DNA of 64,000 bases from Trebonia sp963759545. GTDB lineage: Bacteria > Actinomycetota > Actinomycetes > Streptosporangiales > Streptosporangiaceae. The stretch is from assembly GCA_963759545.1 (NCBI GenBank), contig CAVXAB010000027.1, positions 164,223 to 228,222 on the forward strand, given 5' to 3'. The stretch's first letter is position 1. Each line of letters opens with the position of its first letter. The position numbers were made by a program, and so were the translations under genes. Below the pieces are notes generated by a model that made no database searches, had not been told where the DNA came from, and saw only the letters and a list, made by a program, of their open reading frames with translations. Below are positions 19,595 to 29,194 of the stretch, piece by piece.

Positions 19595-20500
19595 ATGCAG
19601 CCGGAAGAACTCTACGAACTGGACACCGACCCGACACCCGACGTGACCGGGGCGGCCCTGCTCGTTTACCTGGAGGGGTTCATGGACGCGGGCGCCGCGG
19701 GGCGCCTGCTCACCGAGCACCTGCTTGACGGGTTCGAGCACACCACGGTGGCGCGGTTCAACACCGACCGGCTTCTCGACTACCGTTCCCGGCGCCCCCT
19801 GATGACGTTCAACGACGGCAAGTGGGAGACCTACGACGCGCCGGAACTGACGGTGTTCAAGCTCGCCGACGCCGAGGGCAAGCCGTTCCTGCTGCTCACT
19901 GGTCCCGAGCCGGACCACGAGTGGGAAGCCTTCGTGGCCGCCGCGCAGACGCTCGCCGAGCGGCTCGGCGCCGGGCCGATGATCACCTACTTCGGCGTGC
20001 CGATGGGCATACCGCACACCAGGCCGCTTGGCGTCATCACCCACGCGACCCGGCCGGGCCTCGTGACACCCAAGCTGCCGCTGCCGTCGAAGCTGCAGGT
20101 GCCCGCGTCGGCGTCGTCGCTCATGGAGTACCGGTTCGGCGAGGCGGGCAAGGACGCGGTCGGCCTGGTCGTCCAGGTGCCGCACTACCTGTCGCAGGCC
20201 GCCTACCCGACCGCGGCGCTCACGCTGATCGACGCGCTCACCGAGGTGACCGGGCTCGACCTGCCCGCGCTCGAGCTGCGCGAGGCGGCCGACAGGACCA
20301 ACACGCTCATCGACCGCCAGGTCGCGGAGTCGGCCGAGGTCGCTGAGCTGGTCCAGGGCCTTGAGGCGCAGTACGACGCGGCGGTCGCGCACGACGGGGA
20401 GAACCTGCTCGCCGAGGGCGAGGAAATGCCGACCGCGGACGAACTCGCCGCGCAGTTCGAGCAGTTCCTCGCCGAGCAGCAGGGCGGGCAGGACGAGTAG
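19595..20500 (+). CDS. PAC2-family protein (proteasome-assembly-chaperone-like)
   Basis: 301 residues. Matches the actinobacterial PAC2 family: N-terminal ELYELDTDPTPDVTGAALLVYLEGFMDAG, FNTDRLLDYRSRRPLMTF, LLLTGPEPDHEWEAF and ITYFGVPMGIPHTRP. The acidic C-terminus (...DELAAQFEQFLAEQQ) is predicted helical. In eukaryotes and archaea, relatives help proteasome assembly. The bacterial role is not established, and no proteasome genes lie nearby. Monocistronic. Confidence 0.82.
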   Translation: MQPEELYELDTDPTPDVTGAALLVYLEGFMDAGAAGRLLTEHLLDGFEHTTVARFNTDRLLDYRSRRPLMTFNDGKWETYDAPELTVFKLADAEGKPFLLLTGPEPDHEWEAFVAAAQTLAERLGAGPMITYFGVPMGIPHTRPLGVITHATRPGLVTPKLPLPSKLQVPASASSLMEYRFGEAGKDAVGLVVQVPHYLSQAAYPTAALTLIDALTEVTGLDLPALELREAADRTNTLIDRQVAESAEVAELVQGLEAQYDAAVAHDGENLLAEGEEMPTADELAAQFEQFLAEQQGGQDE

Positions 20501-20518
20501 GCGCCGCCGACTGGGCCG

Positions 20519-21629
20519 CTACACGATCACCAGGTCGCGGGGGATGTTGTTCATCCGCTGGTAGCCGTCTTCCGTGCAGACCACGATGTCCTCGATGCGG
20601 GCGCCGTGCGGGCCCGGGTAGATGCCGGGCTCGATGGAGAAGGCCATGCCCGGCTCAAGCGGGATCGCGTTGCCCTCGACGATGTACGGGTCCTCGTGGG
20701 ACTCAAGGCCGATGCCGTGGCCGGTGCGGTGGATGAACCACTCGCCGTACCCGGCGTCCGCGATGATCCCGCGCGCCGCGCGGTCGACGCTCTCGGCGGT
20801 GACCCCGGGCCTGACGCTGGTGGTGGCGGCTTCCTGCGCGTCGTAGAGCACTTCGTAGTACTTCATGAAGTCGTCAGGGGCATGCCCGATCGCGTAGGTG
20901 CGGGTGCAGTCGGAGCAGTAGCCAGACGGCATGGTGCCGCCGATGTCGACCACGACCACGTCGCCGTCCTTGATGACCCGGTCGGAGACCTCGTGATGCG
21001 GTGACGCGGCATTCGGTCCCGAGCCGACGATGACGAAGTCGACCTGGACGTTGCCCTCGGCGAGGATGGCCTCGGCGATCTTCGCGCCGACCTGGCGCTC
21101 CGTCACGCCGGGCCTGAGCCACCCGGGGACGTTGGCGTGCACGCGGTCGATCGCCTCGCCCGCCGCCTTGAGCGCGGCGACCTCCGCCGCCGACTTGCGC
21201 ATCCGCAGCGGGGAAAGGACGGTGCTCGCGAGACGCTGCTCCGCCGCGGGGAAGACGTCACTCGAACGCGAGCACGTGCAGCGCCCACATGCGGTCGGAC
21301 AGGGCGATCGAGCGCGGTTCGCCGACGGCGCCCGAGATCATCCCGAACGGGTTCTCGGTTTCTCCCCACGTCAGGATTTCCAGGCTGAGGGCGCCGGCGG
21401 GCGAGGCCTGCGCGGCCTTGAGCTCGAGCCGGGGCACCAGCAGGAACGGGTCCCCCTGCGCGGGGACAGCCAGGCAGGTCAGCCGCTCAAGCTGCTTGGC
21501 GTCATAGCCGGTCACGTAGCGCAGGTCGGGACCAGGGGTAAGCAGCAGGACGTCCAGGCCACTGGCCCGGACCGCTTCGGCGACCCTGGCGAGGCGCTCG
21601 CTTGGGTACAGGGCGGGATCGGTGCTCAC
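20519..21629 (-). CDS. M24-family aminopeptidase (Xaa-Pro peptidase), one frameshift
   Basis: N-terminal creatinase-type domain from ATG 21629 (MSTDPALYPSERLARVAEAV...YVTGYDAKQLERL). The frame breaks at 21258, where a stop follows HVLAFE. The next frame continues with FPAAEQRLASTVLSPLRMRKSAAEV and the catalytic domain. All five metal ligands are present: Asp in VVVDIGGT, Asp in YCSDCTRT, His in HRTGHGIG, Glu in FSIEPGIY and Glu in ARIEDIV. Total about 370 residues, normal for the family. A single indel near 21258 splits it, so either a base error or a recent break. Confidence 0.85.
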
Positions 21630-21681
21630 GTGTCTCCTTATGCTGACGGCCTGCGCTGACGTTCCGATACTAGCGCTGCAC

Positions 21682-21697
21682 GCTTCTTGCTGTTATC
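21682..21697. repeat. Dispersed 16-bp motif GCTTCTTGCTGTTATC, copy 3
   Basis: Exact match to the copy at 12664-12679, in the gap between the M24 peptidase start and the exonuclease end. As at the other site, a long hairpin follows 24 bp later. Confidence 0.6.
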
Positions 21698-21721
21698 AAA
21701 TGAGCCACACTCCGAGGAGGA

Positions 21722-21769
21722 GACGGTGGACGTTTGGGCACCGCCCGGTGTGCCTAAACGTCCACCGTC
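21722..21769. terminator. 19-bp inverted repeat, terminator candidate
   Basis: GACGGTGGACGTTTGGGCA at 21722-21740 pairs with TGCCTAAACGTCCACCGTC at 21751-21769, with one G-T pair and a 10-base loop. It is positioned 21 bp after the stop of the minus-strand exonuclease gene, so it is likely that gene's terminator. Confidence 0.6.
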
Positions 21770-21789
21770 CTGGGGTGCCGGCAGGCTGC

Positions 21790-22686
21790 TCATGATCTCG
21801 TTACCGCGGCGCGGAAGCGGGCCAGGGAGGAGCCTAGGCCGAGCTCGGCGCCGATCTCGGTGAGGAGATCGGGGTCAGGCGGGACGGCCGGGAGCGCGCC
21901 GTCGATGTCGTCGGCCAGCGGGACGTCCGTGGCCGTCCTGACGACCGGCGGGGCGACGTCGAGGTAGCTTCGCGCGGCCTCGAGCTTCTTCCTCGTGCCC
22001 GTGGGAAAGCCGCCGTGGCCGTTATCGAGGGCGTGCTTCAGGTTGTCCAGGTCACCGAAGGCCCTGATCAGGGCGGCGGCGGTCTTCTCGCCGATGCCGG
22101 GGACGCCGGGCAGGCCGTCGCTCGGGTCGCCGCGCAGGACGGCGAAGTCGGCGTACCGGTCGCCGGGAATGTCATACTTTTTCCCGACTTCCGCCTGGGT
22201 GATCGGGTCAAGCTTGCCGAGGCCCTTGATCGTGTACAGGACGCGGACCTGGCGCTCGTCGTCGATGAGTTGGAAGAGGTCGCGGTCGCCGGTGACGACG
22301 TCGACCGGCTGGGTCGCCCTCGCGGCGAGCGTGGCGATGACGTCGTCGGCCTCGTAGCCGTCGTGCTCGGCGATGGCGATGCCCGCGGCGATCAGGACCT
22401 GGGTAATCAGCGGGATCTGCACGGCGAGGCCGGGCGGCGTTTGCTCGGACCCGTCCGGCTCCGCGCGGTGCAGCTTGTACCCGGGGATGGCCGCGGTGCG
22501 GAAGGCCGGGCGCCAGTCGGCGTCGAGGCAGGCGACGAGCCGCGCCGGCTGGTGCTCCCTGACCAGCCTGGCCATGGCATCGAGCAGCCCGCGGATCGCG
22601 TTCACCGGCGTCCCGTCCGGCGCAGTCACCGTCTCCGGCATCCCGTAGAACGCCCGGTAGTACAGCGACGCCGTGTCAAGCAGCAT
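21790..22686 (-). CDS. 5'-3' exonuclease, PIN/FEN superfamily (PolA N-domain-like)
   Basis: 298 residues from ATG 22686 (GTG 22698 is possible). Metal-binding acidic motifs are LLLDTASLYYRAFYG, GYEADDVIAT, VTGDRDLFQLI and LRGDPSDGLPGVPGIGEKTA; the last is the helix-hairpin-helix that binds DNA. It equals the 5' nuclease domain of DNA polymerase I without a polymerase domain, a common stand-alone form in actinobacteria. It removes flaps or RNA primers. Upstream in-frame sequence to 23055 is the antisense of the PH-like gene and is not used. Confidence 0.88.
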   Translation of the reverse strand: MLLDTASLYYRAFYGMPETVTAPDGTPVNAIRGLLDAMARLVREHQPARLVACLDADWRPAFRTAAIPGYKLHRAEPDGSEQTPPGLAVQIPLITQVLIAAGIAIAEHDGYEADDVIATLAARATQPVDVVTGDRDLFQLIDDERQVRVLYTIKGLGKLDPITQAEVGKKYDIPGDRYADFAVLRGDPSDGLPGVPGIGEKTAAALIRAFGDLDNLKHALDNGHGGFPTGTRKKLEAARSYLDVAPPVVRTATDVPLADDIDGALPAVPPDPDLLTEIGAELGLGSSLARFRAAVTRS

Positions 22687-22765
22687 CAACGAGCCCACCC
22701 CGGTAATACTGCCACGCCCGGCCGGCGGTTTGCGCGCGCGCTCTTGGTAAACGCGGGTGGGCGGC

Positions 22766-23479
22766 ATGCGGCATAATCTCTGCGTGTCGAGAGAGCAATG
22801 GCGTGCGCCGGTCGCCGCGCGGGTTAAGTCGGTTGTCATCGCCGCGGTGGGCGTGACGATCGCGGCTGTGTTCTTCCCTGTCTGGTTCGCGGTACCCGTT
22901 GCCGTCCTGTGCGGCGTGTGGGGCCTGAGCATGGCCATATTCGGCGGGTCGGTCGTGGTCGATACCGGGGCCGGCGTGCTGGTCATGCGGATGGGGCTGA
23001 TCACCAGGCGCATCCGGTTCACCGATGTGCGGGCTGTGCTCGTTGAGCAGGCCAAGTTGTCCGTCGCACGGACCAGCGGCGGCGAGATCTCGCTCTACGC
23101 GTGGCGCAAGGACCGGGTGGACAGCCTGCTCGGGATGCCGGTCGTGGCCGGGGACATCGGGCACGCGATCGCCAGTGCGGTGGCCCTGGCTCAGGCTGCC
23201 GGTGACTCGCCGTCCGGCGCGGACGCGGCGCGGCCGGCCGGCCCCGGTCGCGCGCCGGCGCGGACGCGGTCCCGGCTCGCCACCGCGCTACTGGGGGGCG
23301 CGGGAGTGCTGGCCATCGTCGGCGCGCTCGTCGTCCGCGTCCACTGGGACAACCCGGTGCTGACCGTCCTCAGCGTCATCATCGCGCTGGCCCTTGGCGT
23401 GTCCGGCCTGCTCTACCTGCTTGTCGCGCTCTGGATCCTGCTCACCGGCCGCGCACCGCGCACCAGCGTCCCGCTGTGA
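22766..23479 (+). CDS. PH-domain-like membrane protein
   Basis: 237 residues (ATG 22766; GTG 22757 and GTG 22784 are alternatives). Two membrane segments near the N-terminus (VVIAAVGVTIAAVFFPVWFA...VLCGVWGLSMAIF) are followed by a bacterial PH-like segment (GAGVLVMRMGLITRRIRFTDVRAVLVEQ...). Two further membrane segments follow a Pro/Arg/Ala-rich linker (about 155-175). Similar actinobacterial proteins have unknown function. Divergent from the exonuclease. Confidence 0.65.
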   Translation: MRHNLCVSREQWRAPVAARVKSVVIAAVGVTIAAVFFPVWFAVPVAVLCGVWGLSMAIFGGSVVVDTGAGVLVMRMGLITRRIRFTDVRAVLVEQAKLSVARTSGGEISLYAWRKDRVDSLLGMPVVAGDIGHAIASAVALAQAAGDSPSGADAARPAGPGRAPARTRSRLATALLGGAGVLAIVGALVVRVHWDNPVLTVLSVIIALALGVSGLLYLLVALWILLTGRAPRTSVPL

Positions 23480-23546
23480 ACTGGCCGGGACACCGTCAAT
23501 GAACGCGGGGCGCGGGGCGTGTCTCCGCGCCCCGCGCCCCGCGGAA

Positions 23547-24074
23547 CTACTGCAAGAGGATCTTGCCGCCGGAGACGGTGACCGTCTTGGCGGCCAGGGG
23601 GGCCGGGGCCGGGCCCGCGACCACCGAGCCGTCGGTGATCTTGAACTTGCTGCCGTGGCACGGGCAGTTGATCGTGCCGTCCGCGACCTGGTTGCACAGG
23701 CAGCCGACGTGGGTGCAGACCGCGCTGAAGGCCTTGTACTCGCCCTTAGACGGCTGGGTGACCACCACCTTCGCGTCCGTGTAGACCATGCCGCCGCCCA
23801 CGGGGACGGCGGAGGCCATGCCGAGCACCGTGCCCATGTTCTTGGCGCTGGCGCTGCTTGACGGCTGGCTGGCCATGGCGCTGGCCATGCCGCTTGACAT
23901 GTCACTTCCGGTGGCGGATGGCGCCGCCCCTGGCGCCTGGCCGGCATCGTTCGCGTTGTATGGCACGGCGGCGGTGCTGCACGCGGTCAGCACTCCCGCC
24001 GCGCCGAGGACTCCCGCTCCAAGCAGTACGCAGCGCCTAGTGGCGCACTGATGCTGCTGGGACTCGTCGGTCAT
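23547..24074 (-). CDS. Rieske [2Fe-2S] lipoprotein with twin-arginine signal
   Basis: 175 residues. The N-terminus has a twin arginine (ATRRCVLLG), a hydrophobic stretch and a lipobox-like LTAC, so it is probably exported folded by Tat and anchored to the membrane. After an Ala/Ser/Met-rich spacer, the Rieske ligands are CTHVGC and CPCHGS. The separating CNQVADGTINCPCHGS spacing matches stand-alone actinobacterial Rieske proteins. Expected role is electron transfer outside the membrane. The neighbouring large surface protein is read on the same strand upstream. Confidence 0.88.
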   Translation of the reverse strand: MTDESQQHQCATRRCVLLGAGVLGAAGVLTACSTAAVPYNANDAGQAPGAAPSATGSDMSSGMASAMASQPSSSASAKNMGTVLGMASAVPVGGGMVYTDAKVVVTQPSKGEYKAFSAVCTHVGCLCNQVADGTINCPCHGSKFKITDGSVVAGPAPAPLAAKTVTVSGGKILLQ

Positions 24075-24250
24075 CGATCATCCTTCGCTCGTGGTTGCCG
24101 TTTGCCGTTCCCGCTCGCACACACTTCTACGGCAACCGGGGCGGGGCCGCCCTGATCATCATCAATCCCGTAATGATCCGGTAAGCGGCGCGCGGCGCGG
24201 GCCGGCATCCGCCACTCGCCGTTGTGGCTGGTGACGGAGGCCGGCCACCG

Positions 24251-26596
24251 GACTAGCCGTGGTGGTGATGGTGCCAGTAGTTCCGCACGCCCTGGTGGGA
24301 CATCCCGGACGGAGACGGCGTCGCTGACGGGCTCCCGGACGGCTGGCCGGTCCCCTGCCCCGTGCTCTGCCCGTTGCCCTGCCCGTTGCCCTGCGCCGCT
24401 CGTGGTCGCGGGGCACTGCGTCTGGCCCGCCATCGGGTTTCCCTGGCCGCGGGTCATGGCGCGGACCTGGTTGGCGAAGCACGCCGCGACCACGACGCCG
24501 TTGCCGTCGGTGGTCGTGGACACGTCGTTGTTCATCCCGAACGTGCCGCAGTTCAGGTTCATGAACGACTGCTGCAGGCGCATCGCCAGGAACGTGAACA
24601 GGTTGCTCGCCGCGGCCGGCACGGGGCTCGGGCCCTTGATGAGCAGGTTGACGTCCTGCTGCAGGCGGCTGCCCTGGATCTTCTCCATGTCCGAGCAGTA
24701 GGCGGCGGGCGACTGGCCGGCCGGGAGCGCCGGCATGTCGACAAGCGAGCGGTACGTGTTGGTCTTGTCCGTGCTGAAGTTGCCGTTGCCGTCCACTGTC
24801 ATCGGGTCGTTGAGCGGGACCAGCGCCGACGGGCCGCCGCCCTGGCGGCCGGCCCAGGCCGCCGCCTGAAGCTCGTCAAGCGGGAGACCTGGCGCCGGGG
24901 CGCCGCCGTCGGCCAGGTTCGGCACCTCCCACGGGGAGCAGCCGAGCGCCGGGTCGACGAACAGGTCGAGCAGCCCGTTGTCGCTCCCGTTGAACAGGGT
25001 CGCCGCGCCGCCGAGCGAGCCGCGGTTGGCGGCCGTGTCCTGCGCGGTCTGCCCGTTGGCCGTCGTCAGGTACTCGGTGGTGACGTTGTCGCTCTGGTCC
25101 TGGTCGATGAGGGCGAAGCTGCGGGTGGTGAGGCACGCCTGCCCGTCCTTCGCTGTGCCAGGCGCGGGGACCCTCAGCTTGCGTGCCGCGATCGCCATGT
25201 TCGCCGCGTTGAAGAACGCTGTCGCGTTGCAGGCGCCGACCTGGGTGAACGACGAGAACTCGCCGCTGATGTCCTCGCCCGCCACGCAGCTGGCCTGCTG
25301 CAGGATCGCGTCCTGGGTGGGCGAGGCCGCCGGAGAGTCACCGGGGTTCGCGGGCGGGTTCGTCGCAGTACCGCCTGCCGTTGTCGCCGGGGCGCTGGCG
25401 GACGGCGTCGCGCTCGCGGTCGGCGCGGCGCTTCCGGTCGGCGCGGCGCTCACGGTGGGCGCGGCGCCGCTCGACGAAGGCGTGGCCGCGCCGGACGCGG
25501 GCGATGACGGGTGCGGGTGATGGAGACTGCCTGCCGCGCCTTGCCCGTTGGTGCCGCTCAGGCTGGCGTTCAGCCAGCCGGCCGAGCCGGCCGGGCTGGG
25601 CGGGAGCGGCGCGGAGCCGACGGACTGGACCGATGCCCCGCCCGCGGTGGCCGCGGAGGACGGTGCTCCCGTGCCTTGTGTGCCCGTTGAGGCGGAACCG
25701 GTTGCCGTCGGCGTCGCGGTGGCGGACGCTCCCGAACCGGTGGGCGCCGACCCGGTGGGCGTGGCGGAGTTCGTTGGCGTCGTGGTGCTCGCCGGCGCGG
25801 TCGCGGTGGCTGACCCCGAGCCGGAGGGTGACGTCGTCTGGGTCGCTTGCGACGTGGCGTTTGTCGGGGTGGCGGTGGCAGTGGCGCCTGATGTCAGGTT
25901 CTGGTCGGCGCCGGCCAGCGTGAGCGTGTTGCCGTTGTAGCCGAACCACACCGCCACCACGGCCCCCGCGGGCAGCCTTGGCACGACCGGGGCGACGGCC
26001 GGCTGTGTCCCCGCGTTGACGACGAGCGGGTCGTAGATCGAAACCTGGCCGGTCCGCGGGTTGAGCACGGCGCCTTGAACGAAGGCCGTCTGATTGTCGT
26101 TGGACTCATCACACGGGCCAGCCGCCTGATCCGTCGCCGTCAGCTGGTACGGCGTCGCTAGGCCCTGGGCGGTCAACGGGTTCGCGGGCACGATCAGCGT
26201 GCAGTTGGGGTTGGCCGTCGCGTCGGCCGCCGACCGTGCCGTGAGGATGTGGTTGACCCCGAGGCCCGCGGCGACGAGGGCCGCGCAGACCACGATGGCC
26301 ACCACAGAGAGCACCGGTGCCGAGTATCCGGTGAGCCAACGGCCGACGCCGCGCCGTCGCCTGGCATGGGCTCGCCGGCCGGCGGGCGCGCCGTCGAGGA
26401 ACCCGGTCGCCTGGCGTTGGCCGCCGCCGGTCACCGGGTAGTGGTTCCAGCCGTACCCCGTCTCCTGCTGGTCACCGCCCACCAGGCTGGTGCGGTTGTA
26501 ACCGCCATCGCCCTGCCACGCACTGCCTTGCCTGGCACTGCCCGCGCCTCGGCGACGCGCACCACCATGGCTGCCTCGACCCGAGGTCAGTCCCAT
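24251..26596 (-). CDS. Large single-pass surface protein with S/T/A/P-rich linker, one frameshift near the C-terminus
   Basis: Start ATG 26596. A basic cytosolic N-tail (about 85 residues) leads to one membrane segment (APVLSVVAIVVCAALVAAGLGV). Two extracellular parts are separated by a long Thr/Ser/Ala/Pro/Gly linker (about residues 215-390). Part two has several Cys (QASCVAGEDISGEF, QACLTT, YCSDMEKIQG, LNCGTFGM). In the open frame the C-terminus would run to 24071 over the Rieske start. The conserved frame switches near 24405 and ends at TAG 24251 with a Gly/Gln/Ser-rich tail finishing HHHHHG. Actinobacterial homologues exist but I know no function. Confidence 0.6.
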
Positions 26597-26841
26597 CGCT
26601 CACGGTCCTTTCGAACGGTCGGCGTTCTGGCCGTGACGCTCCCAGGTCCAAGACGTTAGCGTTTCGTGATCTCTTACGGAGGACTTTCCAAGATTTCATA
26701 TTTCTTACGGAAATGTGACCAGCGCCCATCGGCCACTCTCATGCACCAGGAGTCACAGTGACCTCACACGTCCCGTGAGAGACCGGCTACTGCGCAGCGG
26801 TGAAAGTGGTCACCGGCAGCTGCGGGCGGACGCGCCCCAAG

Positions 26842-27120
26842 TCAGACGGCGCGGAACTCCGGTGAGCGGCGCAGGGCGTCGGCGACGATCCGCGCCGTGC
26901 CCAGGCTGACGACCGGTATGCCAATGCCCCGGACACGGAAGACCGTCGCCCCTGGGCTGCTGGTGATCCGCACGACAGCCGCGCTCAATGGCGAGCGGCG
27001 GGCGATAACGCCCTCCCGCCCGTCGGCCGCGACCTGGAATTCCGTGCCGAGCCTCCGGCTAAGCACCGTGGCGACTTCCGCCTGCGTAACGCCCTTGCGC
27101 GGCACCCGAACCTTTGCCAA
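26842..27120 (-). CDS. Small basic hypothetical protein
   Basis: 92 residues from ATG 27120: MAKVRVPRKGVTQAEVATVLSRRLG, then a beta-rich tail with VFRVRGIGIPVVSLGTARIVADALRRSPEF. It is Arg/Val rich, has no signal or membrane segment, and is not recognised. Codon use fits the window. The 245-bp gap upstream (26597-26841) shows no further gene. An AT-richer stretch at about 26640-26715 is the likely promoter of the surface-protein gene. Confidence 0.5.
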   Translation of the reverse strand: MAKVRVPRKGVTQAEVATVLSRRLGTEFQVAADGREGVIARRSPLSAAVVRITSSPGATVFRVRGIGIPVVSLGTARIVADALRRSPEFRAV

Positions 27121-27277
27121 GGGGCCCTCCCGAGATACGAGTCTTCGCGGGCCATCGTGCGGGCCCGCTCTCTTCGTAACCGCGCGGCCGTCACCTCAAG
27201 CCTGACCGAGGCCGCCTGCCGGTCCGGACAATACCGTAGCCGGGCCGGCCAGCGCCAAACGGGGACATAACGCACGC

Positions 27278-28882
27278 TCAGACGCCGAGCCAGACCGCCG
27301 TGTCGGGTGGCAGCGAACCGTCGGAGAGGCCGGCGGCGCCACGGATCAAGGGACCGCTCGCGACGAGGACCTCGCGGAACTCCGGCAGGCGCAGCGGCTC
27401 GGTGCCGAGGTTGGCGAGGAACACGAATCCCGGGTCGCGCGCGAAGCACAGGGCGTCGGCCGGGGCATCAAGCCAGCGCATCGAGTGGCTGCCGTCCACT
27501 CCGGTCCCGAGGGCGGGGTGCGAGCGGCGGAGCCGCAGCGCCTCCCGGTACAAGGCGAGGAAGGAATCCGGGTCGCCGTCCTCCGCCTCGACGCTGTACC
27601 GCCCCCAGCCCGCCGGCTGCGGCAGCCACGGTGGGCTGGGCGAGGAAGCCGATTCCGTTCGGGAAAATCCGAAAGACGGGCCACCACTGGTCCACGGAAG
27701 CGGGACGCGGCAGCCGTCACGACCGGCGACCTTCCCCCCGGTCCTGCGGAAGGTCGGGTCCTGGCGGGCGGAGTCCGGGATGTCCGTCACCTCGGGCAGC
27801 CCGAGTTCCTCCCCCTGGTAGATGTAGGCGGAACCAGGCAGGGCGAGGAGCAGCAGCGCCGCGGCGCGCGCCGCCGCGGCGCCCCAGCGGGTGACCGGGC
27901 GGACCACGTCGTGGTTTCCGATCACCCACGGGGCGCGCGTGCCGTCCGCGAACGCGTGGGTCGCGTCGATCGCCGCGCGCAGCGCGGGCGCGGACCAGCG
28001 CGACTGCACCAGCTCGAAGTTGAAGACCTGGGGCAGGCCGCCGGGTGCCAGGTAGGGCCGCAGGGTGTCAGCGGAGTCCGCCCACACCTCGCCGACCGCC
28101 GTCCGCGCGCCGGGGAATCCGTCGGCTGGGTAGCCGTCGAGTATCGCGCGCCACTCCCGGTACACCTCTTGCACCTCCGGGCGGTGGTAGTACGGGGACG
28201 GACGGTTGGTCAGCGTCGCATCGGGGACGTCCGCCAGGTCCCGGGCCTTGAGCAGGCCGTGCGCCACGTCCACCCGGAACCCCGCGACCCCCCGGTCCAG
28301 CCAGAACCGCAGGATCTCCGCGAACATCGGCCTGACCCGCGGGTCACGCCAGTTCCAGTCCGGCTGGCTGGTATCGAACAGGTGCAGGTACCACTGGCCG
28401 TCGGGAACCCGGGTCCAGGCGCGGCCGCCGAACCGCGACGGCCAGTTGTTCGGCGGCTCATCGCCGCCCGGGCCCCGGCCGTCGCGGAAGATGAACAGGT
28501 CCCGCTCCGGGCTGCCCGGCGCCGCCGCAAGTGCCTTCTTGAACAGGGGGTGCTCGGACGAGCAGTGGTTCGGCACCAGGTCGACGATCACCCGGATGTC
28601 ATGGCTCCGCGCGCCGCGCACCAGGGCGTCGAAATCGGCGAGCGTGCCGAGTCTGGGATCCACGTCGAGGTAGTCGCTGACGTCGTAGCCGCCGTCGTTC
28701 AGCGGCGAGGGGTAGAAGGGGGTCAGCCAGATGGCGTCCACGCCCAGGTCGGCCAGGTACTCAAGGCGGCTCGTAACGCCCGGCAGGTCGCCGATGCCGT
28801 CGCCGTCGGAGTCAGTGAAGCTGCGCGGGTACACCTGGTACACCACGGCGGCCGCCCACCATGGATTGTTGCCAACGCTCAC
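27278..28882 (-). CDS. GH13 alpha-glucosidase (oligo-1,6-glucosidase/trehalose-6-P hydrolase-like)
   Basis: 534 residues from GTG 28882 (AAAGGGG upstream). N-terminal VVYQVYPRSFTDSDGDGIGDLPG and region I VIVDLVPNHCSSEH are typical. The catalytic nucleophile is Asp in GFRVDVAHGL, the acid/base is Glu in AVGEVWAD, and the third acidic residue is Asp in VIGNHDVVR. Length and QGEELGLPEV fit GH13 exo-glucosidases acting in the cytoplasm on maltodextrin or isomalto-oligosaccharides; the exact specificity is not clear. Monocistronic, divergent from selC. Confidence 0.88.
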   Translation of the reverse strand: MSVGNNPWWAAAVVYQVYPRSFTDSDGDGIGDLPGVTSRLEYLADLGVDAIWLTPFYPSPLNDGGYDVSDYLDVDPRLGTLADFDALVRGARSHDIRVIVDLVPNHCSSEHPLFKKALAAAPGSPERDLFIFRDGRGPGGDEPPNNWPSRFGGRAWTRVPDGQWYLHLFDTSQPDWNWRDPRVRPMFAEILRFWLDRGVAGFRVDVAHGLLKARDLADVPDATLTNRPSPYYHRPEVQEVYREWRAILDGYPADGFPGARTAVGEVWADSADTLRPYLAPGGLPQVFNFELVQSRWSAPALRAAIDATHAFADGTRAPWVIGNHDVVRPVTRWGAAAARAAALLLLALPGSAYIYQGEELGLPEVTDIPDSARQDPTFRRTGGKVAGRDGCRVPLPWTSGGPSFGFSRTESASSPSPPWLPQPAGWGRYSVEAEDGDPDSFLALYREALRLRRSHPALGTGVDGSHSMRWLDAPADALCFARDPGFVFLANLGTEPLRLPEFREVLVASGPLIRGAAGLSDGSLPPDTAVWLGV

Positions 28883-28949
28883 CCGTTGCCCCTTTCACTG
28901 TGACCTCGATGATTCCAACCTACGGGGAGGAGTCAGTAAAGTCGGGGTC

Positions 28950-29045
28950 GGAGGCGTCTGGATTCCTGGTGGTTCCCCTGGTCTTCAAAACCAGAGAGCG
29001 GCGTGCCGCGTCGCTGGCGGGTTCGATTCCCGTCCGCCTCCGCCA
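28950..29045 (+). tRNA. selC: Selenocysteine tRNA (anticodon UCA)
   Basis: 96 nt with encoded CCA (29043-29045). Acceptor GGAGGCG (28950-28956) pairs with CGCCTCC near the 3' end. The anticodon stem CTGGT/ACCAG encloses loop CTTCAAA with anticodon TCA at 28985-28987. A long variable arm GCGGC-GT-GCCGC follows, then the T arm GCGGG-TTCGATT-CCCGT. The long variable arm, extended D arm and UCA anticodon are diagnostic of tRNA-Sec. It reads the UGA in fdhA at 53949-53951. Its 3' half is duplicated at 31436-31484. Confidence 0.95.
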
Positions 29046-29046
29046 C
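28998..29046 (+). repeat. 49-bp direct repeat, copy within selC 3' half (attachment-site-like)
   Basis: From the variable arm of selC to one base past CCA. Identical over 49 bp to 31436-31484. tRNA 3' ends are standard integration targets of tyrosine recombinases, and the duplication is what such integration leaves. Confidence 0.8.
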
Positions 29047-29072
29047 CAGCACTAACGGCCGGTGTAGTGTGA

Positions 29073-29186
29073 CCTGGGCACTTCCTGCCAGCGGGCGCAC
29101 TCCAGATTGCCGGCTACCAGCACGTGATCGCCATGCTGTGGCGGGTGAGCGATCTGACCGCAGTGGATATCGCCAGGCACCTATGA
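29073..29186 (+). pseudogene. C-terminal remnant of a CHAT-domain (caspase-like) protein
   Basis: A short frame after a stop at 29070-29072 reads GHFLPAGALQIAGYQHVIAM then LWRVSDLTAVDIARHL and stops at TGA 29184-29186. The pattern ALQ-AG--HVI--LW-V-D--A--IA matches the end of actinobacterial CHAT domains. The catalytic His/Cys part and everything upstream are missing. The fragment sits only 27 bp from the end of selC, inside the repeat-flanked segment. Recognition is by pattern only. Confidence 0.5.
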
Positions 29187-29194
29187 AGCTCCCT

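Noticed and set aside
24071..24250. C-terminal extension of the large surface protein overlapping the Rieske gene
   Set aside because: The sequence there is Arg/Pro-rich out-of-frame type; the alternative frame gives a coherent Gly/Gln/Ser tail and an earlier stop at 24251.
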